Positions 1 through 5,237 of a stretch of 5,284 nucleotides of DNA are shown here, piece by piece. The DNA comes from an uncultured Caryophanales bacterium (GTDB lineage Bacteria > Bacillota_I > Bacilli_A > Izemoplasmatales > Hujiaoplasmataceae): the NCBI GenBank assembly GCA_937958685.1, contig CALGNF010000076.1, forward strand, positions 1 through 5,284. The letters run 5' to 3'. The position numbers were made by a program, and so were the translations under genes. Numbering within the stretch: position 1 is the first letter of the stretch; every line of letters starts with the position of its first letter. The notes beneath the pieces are model-generated. The model saw only the letters and a list, made by a program, of their open reading frames with translations. It was not told where the DNA came from and searched no databases.

Positions 1-134
1 ATATACTCCCCCTCGACGATTACCTCTTCACCCGCTGCATCATAGTGTGGAACACGCAGTTCCCGCTTGAAATAGTGATCAGCCATAGGCCACCACCCGC
101 TCAGGATTGCCAAGATCCCTATCAAAAGTTTCAT
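1..134 (-). CDS. Small protein with N-terminal hydrophobic segment, 3' end cut by window edge
   Basis: An open frame starts at ATG 134 and runs off the left edge after 44 complete codons without a stop. AAAGGA (143-148) lies 8 bases before the ATG, a good ribosome binding site, and the gene begins 20 bases after the upstream stop. The first 17 residues are MKLLIGILAILSGWWPM: a hydrophobic stretch followed by a polar region (ADHYFKRELRVPHYDAAGEE). This could be a short signal peptide or membrane anchor cleaved near PMA/DH, but the basic N-terminus is only one lysine. An alternative ATG at 86 would give a soluble protein starting MADHYFKREL; it is preceded only by a weak GGTGG, so the 134 start is preferred. 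I do not recognise the family. By position, after the tape measure and a fibre-like protein, it is probably a distal tail or accessory virion protein. That role is inference from context only. Confidence 0.6.
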   Translation of the reverse strand, partial: MKLLIGILAILSGWWPMADHYFKRELRVPHYDAAGEEVIVEGEY

Positions 135-154
135 ATTGCCTGTCCTTTCTCACG

Positions 155-508
155 TTATGCTCCTATGGCAAAGATGTGGATTGCCGTGCAATCTTCGAGA
201 TTCCCGGCGTCATCATACACTTGCACCCGAACAAGCGCCGTTGTCGGCTGTGAGTGCAGTTGCACCATCCACGAATCAGAACTACCTTCTGCGATCGCCC
301 AGCATACAGGAGCCGCAGCGAATGCGTTCGCAAAATAGACCGTGTAATCTCCGGCAGCGTTCCTTGTTAAAGAATCGCTCGTAAACCCGTTATCAGTCGT
401 AACGGTTGGAGATGCACCGCACACCAGCCGAGTGCTACACAGAATCATTCCGGTTTGACCCCCACCGTCGCGTATACATTCCAACAAATCAGTCAAAGGC
501 GTTGTCAT
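155..508 (-). CDS. Small tail-fibre-like beta-domain protein (117 aa)
   Basis: The start ATG at 508 overlaps the tape measure stop as ATGA (505-508) and is preceded by a perfect GGAGGT (517-522) with 8-base spacing, so the start is secure and translation is probably coupled. Residues 41-117 read like the C-terminal beta-sandwich seen in many phage tail fibre and receptor-binding proteins: a Thr-Arg-Asn...Gly-Asp-Tyr-Thr-Val-Tyr-Phe strand (48-59), a turn with a Phe-centred 'NAF' (61-63), a strand ending in Trp70, then Val-Arg-Val-Gln-Val-Tyr-Asp-Asp-Ala-Gly (93-102), Asp106, and a final strand ending Phe-Ala-Ile-Gly-Ala. This match is pattern recognition from memory, not a search. The N-terminal 30 residues (Cys11, Cys24, Cys30) are unlike that domain and may attach it to the tail tip. 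No signal peptide or membrane segment is visible. A role in tail-tip adsorption is inferred from fold resemblance and position. Confidence 0.72.
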   Translation of the reverse strand: MTTPLTDLLECIRDGGGQTGMILCSTRLVCGASPTVTTDNGFTSDSLTRNAAGDYTVYFANAFAAAPVCWAIAEGSSDSWMVQLHSQPTTALVRVQVYDDAGNLEDCTAIHIFAIGA

Positions 509-2679
509 GCTAAAGCACCTCCAAGTTGCATCATTCTGTTTATCTCCCTGGCCGTCCGCATCGCCTGTTCACGCCCCGATCCGGGAGGCAGGTTGATATT
601 TATCGTTGTATTCGATGACCGGCTCTTGGTTCCGCTGTAGTGCTGCTCATCGTGGCCGCCGGGGAGGTCGGTTGAGTAACCGGCGCCGGAACCACTGCCA
701 GATGATGATTCTGAATCAAAAAAGAACTCACCGAATGACCATGCGGCAGACGGTCCAAAAAATCGCCACCAGTTTTCTTTGAATCCGGTCTTGAATGACT
801 CCCAAAGCGCCGTCGCCATCGCCGCACCTAAATCACTCATTATCTGTCCGAGATATGGTTTTACGGCTTCGACACTGTCGCGGATAATTTTAGGCAACCA
901 CTCACTCCACCAGATTTTAAGAGCTTCGGCCATCCGTGACCATGCGTCGGCGAATACCTCTTTAACGATCTCCCAGCCACCAGCCCAATCGCCAGTGGCG
1001 AATTTGTCTAGTGCATCTCCGAGCAGGTTAAGAGTTGAATCATTGCCATCGAAAAATCCGCCGACCTTTTCGATGATCCAGTCCCAAACGCGTTCTGTTG
1101 TTTCCAGTATTTGTTCATGGATGTCGTCATACTCACCGCCGAATGCGTCGAACGCTGCTGTCAGGTTTGGAAGGTGCTCTTGCCACCATGCTGAGACGAT
1201 GTCGTATATTGCGCCGAATGCTTCCTTCGATATCGCCCAAACCTCTAAAATCGTCCCCCAAATCTTCTGGCCTATCTCAACCCAGCTCGTCCCCCACTCA
1301 CCCGCGGTTTTCATCAGTTCGCGAATACCAACCGCAATAAATGCCAGCGCCCCGACGACAACCAGGCCGATCGGAGCCAGCGCAACCAGCACCGCAAACA
1401 GCATCGGGAAAAATCCGACCAATGCCAGCACAGCAGACGCTACCAGCGACAGAGCCGTTCCAACGACCGTGCCCCACGCAACAGCAGCGCCGGAGGTCTG
1501 CAGCCAGTTCCCAATAATAGAAACCATGTTCGTGATATACTCGATAACAGTTTTAAGAGCCGGTTTCAAGTGCTCATACAGACTCAACCAGACCTCTTCA
1601 ACCGCGCTTTTGAACAGCTTCCACTTGCCATTAACCGTATCAGTCTGGAGCGCCAGCATTTCAGTTGCAGCATTCGTTCCGGTGATTTCCGTTGTCAGCG
1701 TCCGCAGCGCCTCGCTACCCTGGCCGACCATTGCGACCATTGCCGGACCCGCGCGCTGACCAAATATCTCCATCGCTTCACCGGCTGTCATTCCACGCTG
1801 ACCGAGAAGATCGATAATATCGGCGAAGCTGACCGTTTCTGGATTGAGCTGTTCCATCGACAGCCCCATGCGGTCAAATGCCGCTTTCGCTGCGTCCGTC
1901 GGGTTCAATAGCGCGGTCATTGCACCACGGAGAGCCGTTCCGGCCATCTCGCCCTTGTATCCCATGTTGCTCAGGTTTCCGAGAGCTGCCGTTGTTTCCT
2001 CCAATGACCAGCCAAGGTTTTTCGCGATCGGGCCGATATACTTCATGCCGTCGGCCAAGGTTCCCATTTCGAGCTGTGATTTACTGATTGCTGCAGCGAA
2101 AACATTGCTAACGCGTGATGATTCAGACGCCGCTAAACCGAACTGGTTTAAGGTCGATACCACCGTTTCAGACGTAAATGACAGATCCGACATGGTGGCC
2201 CCGGCCAATTCCATGACGCCTTTCAAACCATCAACAATCTGTGTTGTATCCCATCCAGCGCTGGCCAGGTAATACATTGCATCCCCGGCCTGACTTGCCG
2301 AGAAAATCGAATCCTTGCCCATCTGCCGCGCGGCTTTCGACAGTACGTCCATCGCTTCCGCGCCGCCACCGGTGACGCTTGCGACATTGGCCATCGTCTG
2401 TTCAAAATCAGAACCAACGGAAATGATATTTGTCAGAGCTGCAACACCGGTAGCACCAACTGCTCCAAACGCGCCGGATGCCACCTTTGCCCCGGTAGCA
2501 ACAGCATCAAAACCGACCTTCATCACGTCGAAAACTTTTCCGACAGGTCCTTTCAACGCATCGAAAGCATCTCCGAGAGCGGTAGTAGTTTTGTCAAGCC
2601 CGGATATGGATTTCTCGGCCTCTTTCGTAGCTTTCGTTACGCCCTTCGCTTCGCCGTCGATTTTGATAAGGATCGCCAT
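505..2679 (-). CDS. Phage tail tape measure protein, TP901 family
   Basis: A 724-aa protein that sets tail length and probably helps DNA cross the host envelope. Residues about 88-300 match the TP901-type tape measure core (PhageMin_Tail): SDFEQTMANVASVTGG at 90-105, then SIFSASQAGDAMYYLASAGWD at 124-144 and MGYKGEMAGTALRGAMTALLNP at 239-260. Residues about 400-455 are strongly hydrophobic, with two probable membrane helices around a Pro (near 436), as is usual for this family. Residues 460-650 carry 18 tryptophans and a repeated WW-x-E-x-LP motif (498-504 and 590-596). A Ser/Gly linker (655-670) leads to a conserved-looking tail with ININLPPGSGREQA and a final helix. The start ATG 2679 has GGAG (2690-2693) 10 bases upstream. 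The stop overlaps the next gene. At the usual ~1.5 angstrom per residue the tail would be roughly 110 nm, an inference from length. Confidence 0.95.
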   Translation of the reverse strand: MAILIKIDGEAKGVTKATKEAEKSISGLDKTTTALGDAFDALKGPVGKVFDVMKVGFDAVATGAKVASGAFGAVGATGVAALTNIISVGSDFEQTMANVASVTGGGAEAMDVLSKAARQMGKDSIFSASQAGDAMYYLASAGWDTTQIVDGLKGVMELAGATMSDLSFTSETVVSTLNQFGLAASESSRVSNVFAAAISKSQLEMGTLADGMKYIGPIAKNLGWSLEETTAALGNLSNMGYKGEMAGTALRGAMTALLNPTDAAKAAFDRMGLSMEQLNPETVSFADIIDLLGQRGMTAGEAMEIFGQRAGPAMVAMVGQGSEALRTLTTEITGTNAATEMLALQTDTVNGKWKLFKSAVEEVWLSLYEHLKPALKTVIEYITNMVSIIGNWLQTSGAAVAWGTVVGTALSLVASAVLALVGFFPMLFAVLVALAPIGLVVVGALAFIAVGIRELMKTAGEWGTSWVEIGQKIWGTILEVWAISKEAFGAIYDIVSAWWQEHLPNLTAAFDAFGGEYDDIHEQILETTERVWDWIIEKVGGFFDGNDSTLNLLGDALDKFATGDWAGGWEIVKEVFADAWSRMAEALKIWWSEWLPKIIRDSVEAVKPYLGQIMSDLGAAMATALWESFKTGFKENWWRFFGPSAAWSFGEFFFDSESSSGSGSGAGYSTDLPGGHDEQHYSGTKSRSSNTTININLPPGSGREQAMRTAREINRMMQLGGALA
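517..522 (-). promoter_or_regulatory. Ribosome binding site (GGAGGT) inside the tape measure 3' end
   Basis: GGAGGT on the minus strand lies 8 bases before ATG 508. It also encodes the Gly-Gly near the tape measure C-terminus, so the site is embedded in coding sequence. Together with the ATGA overlap it fixes the start of the 117-aa gene. Confidence 0.8.
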
Positions 2680-2685
2680 TACAGA

Positions 2686-3024
2686 TTATCTCCGTTTCGG
2701 TTTCGATCGCTGTTGCTGCTCAACCTTCCGGTGCTGTTCGGCCTGCACGTCTCTCCGTGCTTGCTCAATGATGTAGAGGTCCATCGCTGTTGGGAGTCCG
2801 CCGCCGTATTGCTCGACGGTTCGCATGTCGAGTTCCCGTGCGCAAAATTCGAGGAACAACAGCCACTGCAACAACGCATCATCCCCGCGTGCCCGTGCTG
2901 GGCATACACGGCATCGCGATTCCGCTGCATCACTTGTTGCACCTCGAATCTTGCTACATCTATCACGTCCTGGGCACCCTTCCTTGCCGCCAGTCCTGAA
3001 CAGCCGGATGGCGGCTTCTTTCAG
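2686..3024 (-). CDS. T-like -1 frameshift extension of the tail assembly chaperone
   Basis: This frame has no good start of its own and is entered by a -1 slip at A AAA AAC (3030-3024). It is open for 112 codons to TAA at 2686-2688, 6 bases before the tape measure ATG. The fused product from 3365 would be 226 aa. In siphophages the shorter chaperone (lambda gpG type) and the frameshifted form (gpGT) bind the tape measure protein before tube assembly; this frame sits exactly where the T part is expected. It begins KLKEAAIRLFRTGGKE and, from 2892, runs DDALLQWLLFLEFCARELDM and a charged helical C-terminus (HRKVEQQQRSKPKRR). Between about 2976 and 2893 this frame reads a Cys/Arg-rich stretch with CPGRDRC and CRVC, whereas the chaperone frame there reads a more typical helical sequence (DVIDVARFEVQQVMQRNRD). 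Either the Cys pairs are a genuine metal site or a pair of compensating indels displaces the frame. An alternative start at TTG 2874 is unconvincing. Confidence 0.7.
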   Translation of the reverse strand: MKEAAIRLFRTGGKEGCPGRDRCSKIRGATSDAAESRCRVCPARARGDDALLQWLLFLEFCARELDMRTVEQYGGGLPTAMDLYIIEQARRDVQAEQHRKVEQQQRSKPKRR

Positions 3025-3044
3025 TTTTTTCGGCCGCCGCCTCC
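2986..3044 (-). promoter_or_regulatory. Programmed -1 ribosomal frameshift signal
   Basis: Three elements lie in order on the minus strand. An SD-like GGAGG (3044-3040) is 9 bases upstream of the heptamer. The slippery heptamer A AAA AAC (3030-3024) is in the correct phase with the chaperone codons CGA AAA AAC, followed at once by TGA (3023-3021). After an 8-base spacer (3023-3016) comes a stem-loop: 3015-3009 pairs with 2992-2986 (7 bp, six of them G-C), then 3008-3006 pairs with 2996-2994 past a single bulged C (2993), with a 9-base loop. SD-like element, A-rich heptamer and stem-loop with these spacings resemble the dnaX arrangement. A AAA AAC is usually a weaker bacterial slip site than A AAA AAG, so efficiency is uncertain. 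Confidence 0.78.
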
Positions 3045-3365
3045 AAACCGCTCAGCCATCAACGCTGATATCGCTTGAATCTTGTGCATTAGCGGGACCA
3101 TCTCGACCATTTCTGCAAATTTGCATTTTTCATCAGTTTCATAGCCTTCGATCGCACAAATTGCAGCATCATAAATCTCAGCCAATGCAACCGGACCTGC
3201 GCTAATGACGGCCGCCTTTGCCTTGTCCATGTCGCCTCCAGAATCTTTACTTGCCGCTGCAAACATGCTCATCGCTGAATGATCAAGTTTCGCCAAGTTG
3301 AATTTGTGGATCAGTTTTTCTTCGCCAATTTCAAGGATTACCGTTTCAAACTTTTTCAACAACAT
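3021..3365 (-). CDS. Tail assembly chaperone (lambda gpG-like, pre-tape-measure protein)
   Basis: A 114-aa, mostly helical protein (MLLKKFETVILEIGEEKLIH, then a helical middle with DMDKAKAAVISAGPVALAEIYDAAI) ending in a Gly-rich FGGGGRKN. Identification rests on size, composition, position between the tail tube and tape measure genes, and the frameshift signal at its 3' end, which together are diagnostic of the G/GT chaperone pair. Chaperones of this type coat the tape measure protein in the infected cell and are not in the finished virion. I prefer the start at ATG 3365, which has GGAG (3375-3378) 9 bases upstream. An in-frame ATG at 3380 would add five residues (METGK) but has only a poorly spaced AGG before it. 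The leader between the tube stop and this gene is strongly structured and may control its translation. Confidence 0.82.
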   Translation of the reverse strand: MLLKKFETVILEIGEEKLIHKFNLAKLDHSAMSMFAAASKDSGGDMDKAKAAVISAGPVALAEIYDAAICAIEGYETDEKCKFAEMVEMVPLMHKIQAISALMAERFGGGGRKN

Positions 3366-3374
3366 TTTGCCTGT

Positions 3375-3378
3375 CTCC
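3375..3378 (-). promoter_or_regulatory. Ribosome binding site deciding the chaperone start
   Basis: GGAG on the minus strand lies 9 bases before ATG 3365. It falls just after the alternative ATG at 3380, so it supports 3365 and not 3380. It directly abuts the 3' strand of the predicted pseudoknot (3380-3388). Confidence 0.6.
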
Positions 3379-3379
3379 A

Positions 3380-3438
3380 TGAGCCTGTTTGTTTAAAGTG
3401 GCGGGGTCCGGGGACAGGCTCAAAAACCCGGCCCCGCC
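3380..3438 (-). promoter_or_regulatory. GC-rich stem-loop with possible H-type pseudoknot in the chaperone leader
   Basis: Bases 3400-3412 pair with 3427-3438 as a 12-bp, almost all G-C stem with one bulged base (3407) and a 14-base loop (3413-3426). The loop segment 3414-3422 is the exact reverse complement of 3380-3388 (9 bp), which lies just 3' of the stem in the minus-strand RNA and touches the chaperone ribosome binding site. The connecting loops would be 4 bases (3426-3423) and 11 bases (3399-3389), geometrically plausible for an H-type pseudoknot. There is no U-tract after the stem on either strand, so it is not a standard intrinsic terminator. It could reduce readthrough, protect the 3' end of the abundant tube mRNA, or gate chaperone translation. 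The pairing is seen; the function is inferred. Confidence 0.55.
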
Positions 3439-3441
3439 GTA

Positions 3442-3465
3442 GAGACCGATCAGGCAATCGGACTC
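3442..3465 (-). repeat. Small hairpin spanning the tail tube stop codon
   Basis: 3446-3450 pairs with 3457-3461 (5 bp) and, past an A-A mismatch in the plus-strand sequence, 3442-3444 pairs with 3463-3465. The loop is 6 bases and contains part of the stop codon region (TGA at 3452-3450). It is weak alone but lies only 3 bases from the strong stem at 3400-3438. Confidence 0.3.
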
Positions 3466-4949
3466 GTTAAAACTCTGCCAACAACAACAATCCGGATATC
3501 CTGATCCGCATCGCCGTCAAGATCCGTGCTGAGGTGATCATCGTCATCGGCATCGAACCCATAAGGCGCCGTTGCGCCGTATGCCGTGCTGGCGACACCG
3601 TTGAACTCAACCTCACTCACGCCCCCGGAAACCTCTTCCGGAACTGGGGCGAATACAATTTCGGGAATGAAGAACATCAATCGATATGCAACGGCGTCAT
3701 ATTCATCACCGCTTCCCGGTGTCCCGAGCTTCAGTTCCGGTGCAAGATCAACGCTTGACGCTGCAACAACAGTCGGTGAAACCCGCTCATTGCTCGCAAT
3801 CCCGATTGCATACTTCGCTGAAACTGTGCTGTTGTAGTCACAGGTCAGTTTATCCCAGCATCTTTGGAACCGGCTGTTTGTCGCGGTAACGGCCCGAAAA
3901 GCGGTCTGGATTGCAGCTGCGATCAATGCACCACTAGTCAATCCGGTCAACGTCAACGTGACTTCCTTAGACTCCGTCTCAGCCGTCACTTCGTCTGTCA
4001 GCGTGATTTTCAGCTTAGAATTGGAACTTCCGCTGATGTCCTTTGATGGACTCGAATCTGACACACTCAACCCCGGCACGCCCTCTGTTGACATATTGTC
4101 GATCAGAATCTTGACCTTCTCGTTATCTTCCGCATACTGCCGGAACACGTCACTGTTGGTATCATCCCGCAAAAACGTCAGTGTCAGTTCACACCCGCGT
4201 CGCTCCAACTGCACCGGGAGAAGTGCTCCGTTCGTGCTGAGATGTTTCGCGGTGTCCGTCGGGATCCCCGTCATGATTTTCAGCGTGTATCCGCTCGCGT
4301 CGATGTTTTGACCACTTCCGAAGGTGTCCGAGTCCTGATGTGCAGCCCGGATTGTTACATCATCAAATGTAACCGGCCGAGAAGGATACGAGGCATCGAG
4401 GAACGTAACCTCATCGAGGTTTGTGCTGGTGTTCGTCGCGCTGTCCCGTGTCTGTGCTTTTCCGACAAACTCCCATGATGCAGATGCCTCCGCACCATTT
4501 TCCTGAGAGAACTCGGCCGAAGCGAATCGCAGCCCGCATACCTCCAACACCCGGAGGATATCAGCCGTTGCATGTCCCTCGCCAAGCGAAAATGCTGCTG
4601 TCAGAGATTTCGCAATGGTATCACGGTCGAACTCAAGCACCCCAACAAGTGGGTGCCCGTCTGGATGTGCCGAAGCTGTGCATCCTCCCATAAGGATTGC
4701 AAACAATCGCTCTACACCCCAATACGGAAGATATGCCTCGATGGTTCCGTTCGGGATTGTTGTTTTCAGCCAAGTCTTTTTGACAGTCGGACTCAACGAA
4801 TCTTCGTCGCGTCCCTGATCATATTTCGCACTCAGGCTGATTGATTTTGCATCGATTCGATCACCCGCGCCAACGGCAATAGCCGTTCCGGCTGTCGATT
4901 CGACCTTTGCGGCCAACAAGGTTTCATAGCCGTTGACTGTAATCGTCAT
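3450..4949 (-). CDS. Tail tube (major tail) protein with an internal inserted domain
   Basis: A 499-aa protein that should polymerise into the tail tube around the tape measure. The N-terminus MTITVNGYETLLAAKVESTAG with GDRIDAKSISLSAKYDQGRDE and, later, GTIEAYLPYWGVERLFAILMG is the pattern of phage tube proteins, and the place just before the chaperone and tape measure genes fits. The start ATG 4949 has GGAGGT (4957-4962) 7 bases upstream and lies 5 bases after the preceding stop. A GTG at 4985 would add 12 residues overlapping the upstream gene and is rejected. The protein is long for a tube subunit; residues about 306-418 look like a separate beta-rich domain (KITLTDEV, TLTLTG, AAIQTAFRAV, ELKLGTPGSGDE) inserted before the last tube strands (YRLMFFIPEIVFAPVPEE). 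The C-terminus has an Asp-rich stretch (466-484) with DLDGDADQDI, a calcium-loop-like motif. Assignment to a specific family was not tested by search. Confidence 0.82.
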   Translation of the reverse strand: MTITVNGYETLLAAKVESTAGTAIAVGAGDRIDAKSISLSAKYDQGRDEDSLSPTVKKTWLKTTIPNGTIEAYLPYWGVERLFAILMGGCTASAHPDGHPLVGVLEFDRDTIAKSLTAAFSLGEGHATADILRVLEVCGLRFASAEFSQENGAEASASWEFVGKAQTRDSATNTSTNLDEVTFLDASYPSRPVTFDDVTIRAAHQDSDTFGSGQNIDASGYTLKIMTGIPTDTAKHLSTNGALLPVQLERRGCELTLTFLRDDTNSDVFRQYAEDNEKVKILIDNMSTEGVPGLSVSDSSPSKDISGSSNSKLKITLTDEVTAETESKEVTLTLTGLTSGALIAAAIQTAFRAVTATNSRFQRCWDKLTCDYNSTVSAKYAIGIASNERVSPTVVAASSVDLAPELKLGTPGSGDEYDAVAYRLMFFIPEIVFAPVPEEVSGGVSEVEFNGVASTAYGATAPYGFDADDDDHLSTDLDGDADQDIRIVVVGRVLTSPIA

Positions 4950-4954
4950 TTCAA

Positions 4955-5237
4955 TTACCTCCGCTCCATTATTCGTGCTTGCCACTGGACAATCGCCATT
5001 CGAAAGCCAGATTCAAGCGACTCTTGAAAAAGATCTCCCCAAACCGTAGCAGTAGGGGGAGAGTTCATGATCGTTGCTTCCAAAATCGACACACCGGACG
5101 CGCTGTAAATCGTCCGTGCGTCTGTCAACACGCGACGTATGTCATCCTCAATCGCAAGCACTGTGCGGCCAGATCCATCCCGCAGCCGGGTTTGTTTCAT
5201 CCCGGCGCAGATCGCAATATCTACACGCTGGATATAC
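4955..5237 (-). CDS. Putative tail terminator/completion protein, 5' part missing
   Basis: The 3' part of a gene: 93 genuine residues (from Tyr at 5236) ending at TAA 4957-4955, 5 bases before the tube protein ATG. The visible sequence begins YIQRVDIAICAGMKQTRLRD, then shows a helix (VLAIEDDIRRVLTDARTIY), a probable strand (SILEATIMNS), and ends with a short conserved-looking segment (FRMAIVQWQARIMERR). Siphophages usually encode a small tail terminator or head-tail joining protein directly before the tube gene, and the strand-helix-strand layout fits, but I cannot name a family from the residues. The true start is not in this window. A frame can be extended to an ATG at 5254, but its first residues (MCSSDL) are translated sequencing adapter and must not be annotated as protein. 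Confidence 0.6.
4957..4962 (-). promoter_or_regulatory. Ribosome binding site deciding the tube protein start
   Basis: GGAGGT on the minus strand is 7 bases before ATG 4949 and overlaps the stop codon of the upstream gene (4957-4955) by one base. This strong site selects ATG 4949 over the upstream in-frame GTG at 4985. Confidence 0.85.

Noticed and set aside
779..1759. A 326-codon open frame on the plus strand
   Set aside because: It is antisense to the tape measure gene, is rich in Ser/Ala/Pro/Thr of low-complexity shadow type, has no convincing ribosome binding site, and resembles no family; the opposite strand is clearly coding.
2679..2966. A separate 95-aa gene starting at GTG 2966 in the chaperone frame and ending with a TAATG overlap at the tape measure start
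   Set aside because: Only its first ~28 residues look like protein; the rest is Cys/Ser/Asn-rich shadow sequence of the T-like frame. It is better explained as a displaced segment of the T-like extension.
2713..3205. Several plus-strand open frames of 69-126 codons over the chaperone region
   Set aside because: They are Cys/Ser/Pro/Arg-rich antisense shadows that overlap one another and lack start signals.
3400..3438. Intrinsic transcription terminator after the tail tube gene
   Set aside because: The stem is strong, but neither strand has a U-tract after it, and the operon continues in the same direction with good ribosome binding sites.
4950..4985. Upstream GTG start (4985) for the tail tube protein
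   Set aside because: It overlaps the upstream gene by 31 bases, while ATG 4949 has a perfect GGAGGT 7 bases away and begins at the recognisable N-terminus.
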